Shown: positions 35,095-44,290, counted from the first letter of the stretch. The stretch: 64,000 nucleotides of DNA from Pseudoxanthomonas wuyuanensis (GCF_900215535.1 NZ_OCND01000003.1:255737-319736); one strand, 5' to 3'. Notes: generated by a model from the letters alone, not told the origin. Translations and numbers: made by a program.

Positions 35095-36084
35095 TCAGTG
35101 CAGCCCGATGGCGGTGCCGGCATCCAGCGAAGCCTGGCACGCCTCGGCCAGGACCAGTGCCGCGATGCCATCGTCATAGCCGATCAGCGGAGTGGCATGC
35201 CGGCCGACGACATCGGCGAAATGATCGATCTGAGCGCGATAGGCTTCGCCGTAGCGCTCAGCGAAGCCGGGGTGGATGGGAGCGGCGAAGGTGCCGCCTT
35301 CGGTCAGCGTCTGCACGGTATCCGGCCGCGCGTTGGCGGCGGTGAGCATGCCGGTCGAGCCGAAGGCTTCGATGCGTTGGTCGTAGCCGTAGCCGCTGCG
35401 CCGGGTGTTGGAAATGACGCACAGGCGGCCGGACGCGGTCTTGAGCACGGTACGCGCGGTGTCGACGTCGCCTTGGCGGCCGATGTCAGGATCCACCAGA
35501 CAGCTGGCGGAAGTGAACACCTGCACCGGTTCCTCGCCCAGCAGCCAGCGCGCCAGGTCCAGGTCATGGATGGTGAAGTCCTTGAACAGGCCGCCGCTGG
35601 TCGGCACGAAACCCGCAGGTGGCGCGGCCGGATCGTGGTTGATCAGGTGCAGCGTTTCCAGCCGCCCGATCTCGCCCGCATCCAGGCGCCGTTTCAACGT
35701 CAGGAAGTGCGGGTCGAAGCGGCGATTGAAGCCCAGCAGGAAGGGGGCACCCGCCAGGCGCGGGCGCGCTTGCCGCGCCTTGCGCAGATCCAGGTCGATG
35801 GGCTTCTCGCAGAACACCGCCTTGCCTGCCGCCGCCGCGGCCAGCGTGTGCCCCAGATGCTGGTCGGTGGAACTGCAGATCAGCACGCCGGCGACCGCGG
35901 GATCGGCCAGCGCCTGTTCCAGTGGGGCGGTTTCGGCAGCCAGGCGGCAGGCCAATGCCTGCGCCGCATCCGGTCGCGGGTCGACCACGTATTTCAGCCG
36001 CAGCGCAGGGTGCCCGGCGGCGTTGGGGCCATGGATCTGGCCCATCCGTCCGGCACCGATCAGGGCCACGCAGATTCGTTCCAC
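35095..36084 (-). CDS. iolG: Gfo/Idh/MocA dehydrogenase, inositol 2-dehydrogenase type (copy 2)
   Basis: A 329-residue paralogue of the neighbouring dehydrogenase, with A-L-I-G-A-G-R-M-G, C-E-K-P-I-D-L and G-G-L-F-K-D-F-T-I-H-D-L-D-L. Many blocks are identical between the two (W-L-L-G-E-E-P, D-T-A-R-T-V-L-K-T-A-S-G-R), pointing to a tandem duplication followed by divergence. It is the first gene of the minus-strand unit and is divergent from the rpiR-type regulator gene. The 144-base gap between them contains a candidate operator. It should oxidise myo-inositol or a close isomer with NAD in the cytoplasm. Confidence 0.9.
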   Translation of the reverse strand: MERICVALIGAGRMGQIHGPNAAGHPALRLKYVVDPRPDAAQALACRLAAETAPLEQALADPAVAGVLICSSTDQHLGHTLAAAAAGKAVFCEKPIDLDLRKARQARPRLAGAPFLLGFNRRFDPHFLTLKRRLDAGEIGRLETLHLINHDPAAPPAGFVPTSGGLFKDFTIHDLDLARWLLGEEPVQVFTSASCLVDPDIGRQGDVDTARTVLKTASGRLCVISNTRRSGYGYDQRIEAFGSTGMLTAANARPDTVQTLTEGGTFAAPIHPGFAERYGEAYRAQIDHFADVVGRHATPLIGYDDGIAALVLAEACQASLDAGTAIGLH

Positions 36085-36146
36085 AATAGGCTCCGATGGC
36101 AGGGTAGGCTGCCAGATTGGAATTTATGTTCTTTTTTATATTGCAA

Positions 36147-36157
36147 TAGAATTTCTA
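36147..36157. promoter_or_regulatory. Candidate operator TAGAATTTCTA upstream of iolG/iolR
   Basis: A perfect 5-1-5 inverted repeat in an AT-rich stretch between the divergent dehydrogenase and regulator genes. Related AGAATAT/TTCT elements occur before iolC (37119) and before the transporter (44189), which points to one regulator. The RpiR protein encoded here is the likely binder, by analogy with IolR of other proteobacteria. Confidence 0.5.
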
Positions 36158-36228
36158 AAGCAATACCTTCCCATTCCATCGACCCGAACGCCGGCCCCGC
36201 CGGCCGGGCACAACCAAGGAGCGGCTGC

Positions 36229-37098
36229 ATGGCCGAATCGAGTACTCCCCCCGCCTCCGCAGAGGAACTGCGGGCGGCGATCCTCCAGCGCTACGAATCG
36301 CTGAGCAAACGCCTGCAGCAGATCGCGCGCTACGTGCTGGACGAGCCCAACGCGGTGGCGCTGGAAACGCTGGCCGTGCTGTCCGAACGCACCGGCGTAC
36401 AGCCTTCGGCGATCGTGCGGTTCGCCAAGTCGTTCGGTTTCGACGGTGCTACCCAGATGCAGCGCCTGTTCCGCGACGGTCTGCTCTCCGGCAATGCCTC
36501 GCTGGCCTACGGCGAGCGGGTGCGCGAATTCAGCGAAGCCGTCGACGGCAAGGCGGTGGGCGATCCGGGCCAGGTGCTGGCCGAGTTCGTCGAGGGCAAT
36601 GTGCTGGCGCTGCAGAACCTGGGCAAGATCGTGGCCAGGGACGATCTGGCCCGCGCGGTGAAGCTGATCGCACGGGCCGATACGGTCTATGTGGCCGGCG
36701 TCCGCCGTTCGTTCCCGGTGGCGGCATACCTGGCGTACTCGCTGCAGCAGGTCGACAAGAAAACCGTGTTCATAGACAGCGTCGGCGGGATGTCGTTGCA
36801 GCAGGCGCACGCGATCACTGCCGATGACCTGCTGATCGCGGTCAGCTACCACCCCTATGCCGCGGAAACGGTGCAACTGGTCGACGCCGCGGTGGAACGG
36901 CGCTGCAAGGTGCTGTCGATCAGCGACAGCCTGGTCAGTCCGGTCGCCAAGCCGGCCACGCAGGTGCTGCAGGTACGCGAGGCCGAGATCCGCAAGTTCC
37001 GGTCGCTGTCCGCGTCGATGTGCCTGGCCCAGGTGCTGGTGATCGCCTACGCGTTCGCGGTGACCCCGGTGGCGGCCACGAAGCGCAGAAAAAAATGA
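36229..37098 (+). CDS. iolR: RpiR-family transcriptional regulator of inositol genes
   Basis: A 289-residue regulator with an N-terminal helix-turn-helix of the RpiR type (L-S-K-R-L-Q-Q-I-A-R-Y-V-L-D, then E-R-T-G-V-Q-P-S-A-I-V-R-F-A-K-S-F-G-F) and a C-terminal SIS sugar-phosphate-binding domain (residues about 120-270; D-T-V-Y-V-A-G-V-R-R-S, then A-V-S-Y-H-P-Y-A-A-E-T-V). The ATG at MAESST has a strong AAGGAG 9 bases upstream. Proteins of this kind repress iol genes and release on binding an inositol catabolite phosphate. Its place between iolG and iolC supports that role. Confidence 0.9.
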   Translation: MAESSTPPASAEELRAAILQRYESLSKRLQQIARYVLDEPNAVALETLAVLSERTGVQPSAIVRFAKSFGFDGATQMQRLFRDGLLSGNASLAYGERVREFSEAVDGKAVGDPGQVLAEFVEGNVLALQNLGKIVARDDLARAVKLIARADTVYVAGVRRSFPVAAYLAYSLQQVDKKTVFIDSVGGMSLQQAHAITADDLLIAVSYHPYAAETVQLVDAAVERRCKVLSISDSLVSPVAKPATQVLQVREAEIRKFRSLSASMCLAQVLVIAYAFAVTPVAATKRRKK

Positions 37099-37118
37099 AA
37101 TGAATGTTGCTTTTATGA

Positions 37119-37132
37119 AGAATATAGAATAT
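37119..37132. promoter_or_regulatory. Candidate operator upstream of iolC
   Basis: Two direct copies of AGAATAT lie in the 88-base AT-rich gap between the regulator and iolC. The same half-site forms a palindrome at 44189. This is probably the control site for iolCDEBA, by inference only. Confidence 0.4.
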
Positions 37133-37186
37133 ATGTTACATCAATAGAGGACGATAGGCGTCCGCGAAAGGTGAAGGACGGCCTGA

Positions 37187-39121
37187 ATGGCGGCAACGGC
37201 ATACCCACTCGATCTGATCACCATCGGCCGCTCCTGCATCGACCTGTACGGCGAGCAGATCGGCGGTCGGCTGGAGGACATGGCCTCCTTCGCCAAGTAC
37301 ATCGGCGGCAGTCCGACCAACACCGCAGTCGGCGGCGCCAGGCTGGGCCTGCGCACCGGCCTGCTGACCCGGGTGGGGGCGGATCATTTCGGCCGCTTCA
37401 TCCGTGAGCAGTTGAACCGCGAAGGCGTGTCGACGATCGGCGTCAAGGAGGACCCGGAGCGGCTGACCGCGCTGGTGTTCCTGGGCATCCGCGATCCCGA
37501 CACCTTTCCGCTGATCTTCTATCGCGAGAACTGCGCGGACATGGCGCTGGAGGCGACCGACGTCGATCCGGCCTTCATCCGTTCGGCCGCAGCCGTGCTG
37601 ATCAACGGCACCCATCTTTCGCAGGACAATGTGTTCGATGCGTCCGTCGGCGCCTGCCGCATCGCGCGCGCGGCGGGGGCGCGGGTGATCTTCGACATCG
37701 ACTACCGGCCGGTGCTGTGGGGATTGACCGGCAAGGATGCGGGCGAGAACCGTTTTGTCGCCCACGACGGCGTGACCGCGCGGTTGCAGCAAGTGCTGCC
37801 GCTGTGCGATCTGATCGTCGGCACTGAAGAGGAAGTGCATATCCTCGGCGGCAGCACCGACACCATTGCCGCGCTGCGCGTCATCCGCGAAAGGACGACG
37901 GCACTGCTGGTCTGCAAGCGCGGTGCGCAGGGATGTTCGGCGTTTCCAGGGGCAATCCCCGACAGTCTCGATGAGGGCGTGGTCGGGCAGGGTTTCAGCG
38001 TCGAGGTCTTCAATGTACTGGGAGCGGGCGATGCGTTCATGGCCGGTTTCCTGCGTGGCTGGCTGCGTGACGAGCCGCTGGAAACGGCCTGCGGATACGC
38101 CAACGCCTGCGGCGCCATTGTGGTATCGCGGCACGGTTGCTCGCCGGCCATGCCGACCTGGGAGGAACTGCAGGAGTTTCTGGACGGCAGCGCGCGGCCG
38201 TTCCGCCTGCGCGACGATGCCGGCCTGGAGCACCTGCACTGGGCTAGCACGCGCGATGGCCAGTGGGACGAGCTGACCGTGCTGGCGATGGACCACCGCA
38301 GCCAGTTCGAAGCGCTGTGCCAACAGGTCGGCGCCGACCCCGCGCGCATTCCGGCATTCAAGGCGCTGGCGCTGAAGGCGGTGGACCGGCTGGCGCAGGG
38401 CGATTCCCGTTTTGGCGTGCTGCTGGACGGCCGCTTCGGCATGCGCGGGTTGGAGGCGGCGGCGGATCATCCCTATTGGATCGGGCGGCCGATCGAACTG
38501 CCGGGCTCCTGTCCGCTGGCATTCGAGAGCGCCGCCGACGTGGCCACCGAGTTGGCGACCTGGCCGGCCAATCATGTGGTCAAGTGTCTGGTCTTCTACC
38601 ATCCGGACGATGCGCAGGACCTGCGCGAGCGCCAGGAACGCCAACTGCTTCGATTGCAGGATGCCGCCCGCAAGACCCGCCACGAACTGCTGGTTGAAAT
38701 CATCGCATCGCGCAACGGGGCCGTGACCGATACCACCGTGGCCCGGGCCATCCAGCGCCTGTACGACCTGGGCATGAAACCGGACTGGTGGAAGCTGGAA
38801 CCCAGCGACAGCGCGGCTGCATGGGCCAACATCGAACGCAGCATTACCGACAACGATCCGCATTGCCGGGGCGTGGTGCTGCTGGGATTGTCGGCACCGG
38901 AGGACGAGCTGATCGCTTCGTTCCAGGTCGTGGCCGCGAATCCCATCGTCAAGGGATTCGCAGTGGGGCGTACCATCTTTGCCGATGCCGCCGAGCAATG
39001 GCTGGCCGGGCGCATCGATGACGAGGCCGCCATTGCCGACCTGTCGAGCCGCTTCGCGGTGCTGGTGCAAGCGTGGCGGGCCGCCAAGGCCGGCACGGCC
39101 GCAACCAGCGAGGCGCTCTGA
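37187..39121 (+). CDS. iolC: IolC 5-dehydro-2-deoxygluconokinase fused to an aldolase-like (DUF2090) domain
   Basis: A 644-residue fusion. Residues 1 to about 330 are a PfkB-family kinase with the start T-I-G-R-S-C-I-D-L-Y-G, Y-I-G-G-S-P-T-N-T-A and the catalytic N-V-L-G-A-G-D282-A-F. It phosphorylates 5-dehydro-2-deoxygluconate. Residues about 345 to 640 are a DUF2090 domain (L-A-M-D-H-R-S-Q-F, then P-L-A-F-E-S), related to class I aldolases, which probably replaces IolJ by cleaving the product into malonate semialdehyde and dihydroxyacetone phosphate. This fusion occurs in many proteobacterial iol operons. It is the first gene of the iolCDEBA unit, and its stop touches the iolD start. Confidence 0.94.
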   Translation: MAATAYPLDLITIGRSCIDLYGEQIGGRLEDMASFAKYIGGSPTNTAVGGARLGLRTGLLTRVGADHFGRFIREQLNREGVSTIGVKEDPERLTALVFLGIRDPDTFPLIFYRENCADMALEATDVDPAFIRSAAAVLINGTHLSQDNVFDASVGACRIARAAGARVIFDIDYRPVLWGLTGKDAGENRFVAHDGVTARLQQVLPLCDLIVGTEEEVHILGGSTDTIAALRVIRERTTALLVCKRGAQGCSAFPGAIPDSLDEGVVGQGFSVEVFNVLGAGDAFMAGFLRGWLRDEPLETACGYANACGAIVVSRHGCSPAMPTWEELQEFLDGSARPFRLRDDAGLEHLHWASTRDGQWDELTVLAMDHRSQFEALCQQVGADPARIPAFKALALKAVDRLAQGDSRFGVLLDGRFGMRGLEAAADHPYWIGRPIELPGSCPLAFESAADVATELATWPANHVVKCLVFYHPDDAQDLRERQERQLLRLQDAARKTRHELLVEIIASRNGAVTDTTVARAIQRLYDLGMKPDWWKLEPSDSAAAWANIERSITDNDPHCRGVVLLGLSAPEDELIASFQVVAANPIVKGFAVGRTIFADAAEQWLAGRIDDEAAIADLSSRFAVLVQAWRAAKAGTAATSEAL

Positions 39122-40966
39122 ATGGCAACGATTCGACTGACCGCCGCCCAGGCCATGGTGCGCTGGCTATGCCGGCAGCACGTGCTTGTGGATGAGCGGG
39201 AAGTGCCGTATTTCGCCGGCGTATGGGCGATCTTCGGCCATGGCAACGTGGCCGGGCTGGGCGAGGCGCTGCATGCCGCGCGCGAAGTATTGCCGACCTG
39301 GCGCGCGCACAACGAGCAGGGCATGGCGCATGCCGCCATCGCCTACGCCAAGCAGATGCGCCGGCAGCGCGCCATGGTCTGCACCACATCGATAGGCCCG
39401 GGCGCGACCAACATGGTCACCGCCGCGGCGTTGGCGCACGTCAACCGCTTGCCGGTGCTGCTGGTGCCCGGCGACATCTACGCCAGCCACCGCCCGGACC
39501 CGGTGCTGCAGCAGATCGAGGATTTTGGCGACGCCACCGTTTCGGCCAACGACTGCTTCCGTCCGGTGTCGCGCTATTTCGACCGCATTGCCCGTCCGGA
39601 ACAGCTTATCGATGCGTTGCCGAAGGCATTGGCGACGATGCTGGACCCCGCCAGCTGCGGACCGGCGACGCTGGCGTTCTGCCAGGACGTGCAGGCGGAA
39701 GCCTTCGACTACCCGGAAACTTTTTTCGCACACAGGGTGTGGCATCAACGTCGCCAGCCCGCCGATGCGCAGGAACTGGCCGCGCTGGCGGAGGCGATCA
39801 AGGCATCGCGGCGTCCGCTGATCGTCGCCGGCGGCGGCGTGCGCTACAGCCTGGCTGAAGCGGCGCTCGGCGCGCTGGCCGAAGCCACCGGCATCCCGGT
39901 TGCTGAAACCCAGGCCGGCAAGGGCTCGCTATCGTGGCAGCACCCGCGTGCGCTGGGTTCCATCGGCGTCACCGGCTCGGCCGCCGCCAACGCGGCCGCG
40001 CAGGAAGCCGACCTCATCATCGGCATCGGCACGCGGCTGCAGGATTTCACCACCGGCTCGCGCAGCCTGTTCCCCGACCGCAAGCTGTTCCAGGTCAACG
40101 TGCAGGCCTTCGACGCGCACAAGCATGGCGCGCAGCCGGTACTGGGCGATGCGCGCGCGGTAATCGAAACGCTGCATGCGCAACTGCAGGACTGGCGCGT
40201 GCCCGACGACGGCATGCTGCGCCACCGCACCGTCATCGCCGATTGGAACAGGGTGGTCGATGCGGCGACCGCGGGCGAAGCGGGCCAGGCCTTGCCCAGC
40301 GATGCGCAAGTCATCGGCGCGGTACAGCGGGGTGTTTCCGAAGACGCCGTGGTGGTCTGCGCGGCGGGCGGGCTGCCCGGTGAGTTGCACAAGCTATGGC
40401 GCACGTCCCGGCCGGGCGGTTACCACGTCGAGTACGGCTACTCGTGCATGGGCTACGAAATCGCCGGCGGCCTGGGCGTGAAGATGGCCGAACCGCAGCG
40501 CGAGGTCGTGGTGATGGTCGGCGACGGCAGCTACCTGATGATGAATTCCGAACTGGCCACCTCGGTGATGCTGGACCGCAAGCTGATCGTGGTGCTGTTG
40601 GACAACCGCGGCTTCGGCTGCATCGACCGCCTGCAGCGGGCCACCGGCGGCGCGGGCTTCAACAACCTGTTGGCCGACGCGCGCCATGAAGTGCTGCCCG
40701 ATATCGATTTCGCTGCGCATGCGCGCAGCCTGGGTGCGCTGTCCGAGCATGTCGCCACCTTGGGCCAGCTGGCCGACGCGCTGGGCCGTGCGCGCGCTGC
40801 CGATCGCAGCTATGTGGTGGTCATCGATACCGATCCATCCAGAACCACCGAAGCCGGCGGCTGGTGGTGGGACGTTGCCGTACCCGAAGTTTCCGACCGC
40901 ACCGAAGTCAACGCCGCACGCCGCGCCTACGAGGCCGGCGTGCGCATGAAACGAGACCTGTCATGA
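39122..40966 (+). CDS. iolD: IolD, trihydroxycyclohexane-1,2-dione hydrolase
   Basis: A 614-residue thiamine-diphosphate enzyme that opens the inositol ring to give 5-deoxyglucuronate. The N-terminal domain has the activating glutamate in H-N-E-Q-G-M-A-H-A-A; the C-terminal domain has the cofactor-binding motif M-V-G-D-G-S-Y-L-M-M-N-S-E-L followed by a second acid/asparagine segment (L-L-D-N-R-G-F-G). The length is typical. It begins right after the iolC stop, and its last bases overlap iolE (ATGA). Confidence 0.96.
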   Translation: MATIRLTAAQAMVRWLCRQHVLVDEREVPYFAGVWAIFGHGNVAGLGEALHAAREVLPTWRAHNEQGMAHAAIAYAKQMRRQRAMVCTTSIGPGATNMVTAAALAHVNRLPVLLVPGDIYASHRPDPVLQQIEDFGDATVSANDCFRPVSRYFDRIARPEQLIDALPKALATMLDPASCGPATLAFCQDVQAEAFDYPETFFAHRVWHQRRQPADAQELAALAEAIKASRRPLIVAGGGVRYSLAEAALGALAEATGIPVAETQAGKGSLSWQHPRALGSIGVTGSAAANAAAQEADLIIGIGTRLQDFTTGSRSLFPDRKLFQVNVQAFDAHKHGAQPVLGDARAVIETLHAQLQDWRVPDDGMLRHRTVIADWNRVVDAATAGEAGQALPSDAQVIGAVQRGVSEDAVVVCAAGGLPGELHKLWRTSRPGGYHVEYGYSCMGYEIAGGLGVKMAEPQREVVVMVGDGSYLMMNSELATSVMLDRKLIVVLLDNRGFGCIDRLQRATGGAGFNNLLADARHEVLPDIDFAAHARSLGALSEHVATLGQLADALGRARAADRSYVVVIDTDPSRTTEAGGWWWDVAVPEVSDRTEVNAARRAYEAGVRMKRDLS

Positions 40967-41856
40967 CCACTATCAGATTCGGCGTCAGCCCGATCGCCTG
41001 GGCCAACGACGACATGCCCGAACTGGGCGGGGACACCCCGCTGGACAGCATCCTGCGCGATATCCAGGTGCTGGGATTCGAAGGCGTCGAACTGGGCGGC
41101 AAGTTCCCGCGCGATGCGGCCACGCTCAAGCCGCTGCTGGAAGGCTATGGCCTTGACCTGATCGGCGGCTGGTACAGCGGATCGCTGCTGTCGCAGGACG
41201 CCGATGCCGAAATCGCCGCGTTGCAGCCGCACCTGGCCTTGCTGAAAGCGATGGGCAGCCAGGTATTCGTGTTCGCCGAAACCAGCAATGCCGTGCATGG
41301 CGACCGCGCCGTTGCGCTGACCGCCACGCCGCGCCTGTCCGCCAGCGACTGGGTGCTATTCGGCGCGCGCATGACCGCCGTGGCCGACTACATCCAGTCG
41401 CAGGGTCTGAAATTCGCCTACCACCACCATCTGGGCACGGTGGTGGAACGTGCCCATGATCTGCAGGCATTCATCGACAACACCGGCGCTTCGGTAGGAC
41501 TGACGCTGGACACTGGACATGCGGCGCTCGGCGGCATCGATCCGCTGGACGTCATCGGCCATCATCCTGCGCGGGTGGCGCACGTGCACTGCAAGGACGT
41601 GCGCTGGCAAACCTTCGCCAGCGCCAGGGATGGCGGATCCAGTTTCCTCGACGGCGTGCTGGCCGGCATGTTCACCGTGCCCGGCGACGGCGGCCTGGAC
41701 TATGCCCGGATCATGCGCGCATTGAAGGCGATCGATTACTCGGGCTGGATCGTGATCGAGGCCGAGCAGGATCCCAAGCTGGCCGACCCACGGACCTATG
41801 CCGCGCTCGGGCTGAAGACGCTGAAAGACGAAGCGGCGAAGGCGGGATTGCAGTAA
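40963..41856 (+). CDS. iolE: IolE, inosose dehydratase
   Basis: A 297-residue TIM-barrel protein of the xylose-isomerase-like family, which dehydrates scyllo-inosose to the cyclohexanedione used by IolD. Diagnostic blocks are G-V-S-P-I-A-W-A-N-D-D-M-P-E-L-G near the start, Y-H-H-H-L-G, and the metal-site run L-D-T-G-H-A followed by H-V-H-C-K-D-V-R and E-A-E-Q-D-P. It overlaps iolD by 4 bases and iolB by 1 base, so the four genes are translated together. Confidence 0.96.
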   Translation: MTTIRFGVSPIAWANDDMPELGGDTPLDSILRDIQVLGFEGVELGGKFPRDAATLKPLLEGYGLDLIGGWYSGSLLSQDADAEIAALQPHLALLKAMGSQVFVFAETSNAVHGDRAVALTATPRLSASDWVLFGARMTAVADYIQSQGLKFAYHHHLGTVVERAHDLQAFIDNTGASVGLTLDTGHAALGGIDPLDVIGHHPARVAHVHCKDVRWQTFASARDGGSSFLDGVLAGMFTVPGDGGLDYARIMRALKAIDYSGWIVIEAEQDPKLADPRTYAALGLKTLKDEAAKAGLQ

Positions 41857-42665
41857 TGCCGCAGCTACGCGTTCGCCCGCATGCGCCGGACCATACCGGT
41901 ACCGTACTGGAAGTGACGCCGGCCAGCGCGGGCTGGCGGCACGTCGGTTTCAAGGTGCTGCGCCTGCAACCCGGCGAAAGCCACGCGGACACGCTCGCAG
42001 GCCGCGAAGCCTGCCTGGTGCTGGTTGCCGGCACCGCGGACATCAAGGTGGGCGAGGATACGTTCGCCGGTCTGGGCGGGCGCGCCACGCCGTTCGAAGA
42101 TCGGGCGCCGGGCGCGGTCTATGTGCCGGCCGGAGTCGCTTTCGAAGTCACCGCCAGGACCGCGCTTGAGCTGGCCGTGTGCAGCGCGCCTGGCACGGGC
42201 GCGGGACACGCACGCGCGATCGACGCCGCGCGGATGTCGCGCGAAGTGCGCGGCAGCGATACCAATACCCGCTACGTGCGCAACATCCTGCCGGAGACCG
42301 AACCGGCCGAAGGCCTGTTGGTGGTGGAAGTCATCACGCCCGGCGGCCACTGGTCCAGCTATCCGCCGCACAAGCACGACACCGCCACGGCCGGGCAGGA
42401 AACGCTGCTGGAGGAAACCTACTACCACCGCATCCAGCCGCCGCAGGGCTTCGCCATCCAACGCGTCTATACCGACGACCGCTCGCTGGACGAAACCATC
42501 GCGGTGGAGGATGGCGACGTGGTGATGGTGCCGTGCGGCTACCACCCGGTCGGCGCGCCGCACGGCTACGACCTGTACTACCTCAACGTGATGGCCGGGC
42601 CCGAGCGGCGCTGGATCTTCCGCAACGATCCGGCCCACGACTGGATCGTGCGCCAGCAGCGCTGA
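41856..42665 (+). CDS. iolB: IolB, 5-deoxy-glucuronate isomerase
   Basis: A 269-residue protein of the bicupin IolB family, which isomerises 5-deoxy-D-glucuronate to 5-dehydro-2-deoxygluconate. The metal-binding segment is clear: S-Y-P-P-H-K-H-D followed by L-L-E-E-T-Y-Y-H-R and later M-V-P-C-G-Y-H-P-V-G-A-P-H-G. The length is normal. The start overlaps the iolE stop by one base, and iolA follows 21 bases later. Confidence 0.96.
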   Translation: MPQLRVRPHAPDHTGTVLEVTPASAGWRHVGFKVLRLQPGESHADTLAGREACLVLVAGTADIKVGEDTFAGLGGRATPFEDRAPGAVYVPAGVAFEVTARTALELAVCSAPGTGAGHARAIDAARMSREVRGSDTNTRYVRNILPETEPAEGLLVVEVITPGGHWSSYPPHKHDTATAGQETLLEETYYHRIQPPQGFAIQRVYTDDRSLDETIAVEDGDVVMVPCGYHPVGAPHGYDLYYLNVMAGPERRWIFRNDPAHDWIVRQQR

Positions 42666-42686
42666 CCCATCTTCAGGAAACTATCC

Positions 42687-44186
42687 ATGCGCACTATCGA
42701 ACATTTCATCGGCGGCCAAGCGGTGGCCGGGACTTCCGGCCGTCACGGCGAGGTTTTCGACCCCAACATCGGCCAGGTGCAGGCGCGCGTTGCGCTGGCC
42801 TGCTGCGAAGAACTCGAACGCGCCGTCGCCAATGCGGCCGAAGCGCAGCAAGCCTGGGCGCAGACCAATCCGCAGCGCCGTGCGCGGGTCATGTTCGAGT
42901 TCAAGCGCCTGCTGGAAGCGCATATGGACGAACTGGCCCGGTTGCTGTCCAGCGAGCACGGCAAGGTCATCGCCGATTCCAGGGGCGACATCCAGCGCGG
43001 CCTGGAAGTCATCGAATTTTCCTGCGGCATTCCGCACCTGCTCAAGGGCGAATACACCCAGGGCGCCGGTCCCGGCATCGACGTGTATTCGGCGCGCCAG
43101 CCGCTGGGCGTGGTCGCCGGCGTCACTCCGTTCAATTTCCCGGCGATGATTCCGATGTGGATGTTCGGCCCTGCGATCGCCTGCGGCAATGCGTTCATCC
43201 TCAAGCCTTCCGAACGCGATCCATCGGTGCCGGTGCGGCTGGCCGAACTGATGATCGAAGCCGGCCTGCCGCCGGGCGTGCTCAACGTCGTGCATGGCGA
43301 CAAGGACATCGTCGAAGCCATCCTGAGGCATCCGGGTATCAAGGCGGTCAGTTTCGTCGGGTCCTCGGACATCGCGCAGTCGGTGTATGCGCTGGGCGCG
43401 CAGCACGGCAAGCGCGTGCAGGCGATGGGTGGGGCGAAGAACCACGGCATCGTGCTGCCCGATGCGGATCTGGACCAGACCGTCGCCGATCTGATCGGCG
43501 CCGCCTACGGCTCGGCGGGCGAACGCTGCATGGCGTTGCCGGTGGTCGTCCCGGTCGGCGAGGAAATCGCCGATGCGTTGCGGGAAAAGCTGGTCGCGGC
43601 GGTGAAAGGCCTGCGCATAGGCGTTTCCACCGATGCGCAGGCGCACTACGGACCGGTGGTCACCGCGGCGCACCGTTCGAAGATCGAGTCCTACCTGCAG
43701 ATGGGCGTCGACGAGGGCGCCGAACTGGTCGTCGACGGGCGTGGATTTTCGCTGCCCGGGCACGAAGGCGGCTTCTTCCTCGGTCCCAGCCTGTTCGACC
43801 GCGTCACTGCGGATATGAAGACCTATCGCGAGGAGATCTTCGGTCCGGTGCTGCAGATCGTGCGTGCGGCCACCTTCGAGGAAGCGCTGGCGCTTGCGTC
43901 CAGGCACCAGTACGGCAACGGCGTGGCCATCTTCACCCGCAACGGCGACGCCGCGCGCGAATTCGCCGACCGCGTCGAGGTCGGCATGGTCGGCATCAAC
44001 GTGCCGATCCCGGTGCCGGTGGCCTACCACAGCTTCGGCGGCTGGAAGCGTTCGGGCTTCGGCGACCTCAACCAGTATGGGCAGGACGGCGTCCGCTTCT
44101 TCACTCGCACCAAGACCGTCACCCAGCGCTGGCCGAAAGGCGGGGCGGTCACCGATCAGAGCTTCGTCATTCCGACCATGCGGTAA
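42687..44186 (+). CDS. iolA: IolA/MmsA, malonate-semialdehyde dehydrogenase (acylating)
   Basis: A 499-residue CoA-acylating aldehyde dehydrogenase that turns malonate semialdehyde into acetyl-CoA, or methylmalonate semialdehyde into propionyl-CoA. The catalytic Cys281 sits in G-S-A-G-E-R-C-M-A-L-P, the motif specific for this subfamily. N-terminal F-I-G-G and the F-N-F-P-A-M-I-P-M-W cofactor loop are present. It is the last step of the pathway encoded by iolC, iolD, iolE and iolB before it. It is followed by an AT-rich gap carrying a candidate operator for the transporter gene. Confidence 0.95.
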   Translation: MRTIEHFIGGQAVAGTSGRHGEVFDPNIGQVQARVALACCEELERAVANAAEAQQAWAQTNPQRRARVMFEFKRLLEAHMDELARLLSSEHGKVIADSRGDIQRGLEVIEFSCGIPHLLKGEYTQGAGPGIDVYSARQPLGVVAGVTPFNFPAMIPMWMFGPAIACGNAFILKPSERDPSVPVRLAELMIEAGLPPGVLNVVHGDKDIVEAILRHPGIKAVSFVGSSDIAQSVYALGAQHGKRVQAMGGAKNHGIVLPDADLDQTVADLIGAAYGSAGERCMALPVVVPVGEEIADALREKLVAAVKGLRIGVSTDAQAHYGPVVTAAHRSKIESYLQMGVDEGAELVVDGRGFSLPGHEGGFFLGPSLFDRVTADMKTYREEIFGPVLQIVRAATFEEALALASRHQYGNGVAIFTRNGDAAREFADRVEVGMVGINVPIPVPVAYHSFGGWKRSGFGDLNQYGQDGVRFFTRTKTVTQRWPKGGAVTDQSFVIPTMR

Positions 44187-44188
44187 AT

Positions 44189-44199
44189 AGAATATTTCT
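44189..44199. promoter_or_regulatory. Candidate operator AGAATATTTCT before the transporter gene
   Basis: A perfect 4-3-4 inverted repeat (AGAA-TAT-TTCT) just after the iolA stop, close to a second palindrome, TTTC-TATG-GAAA, at 44205-44216. These share the half-site of the elements before iolR and iolC, so the transporter may have its own promoter under the same regulator. Confidence 0.5.
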
Positions 44200-44290
44200 T
44201 CCATTTTCTATGGAAATGAAATAGGCTGTCCGGGCAGGCAGGCCAGCGGCAAATGGGTCGGCCGGATCCAAGCATTCCTGGGAGGGAATC

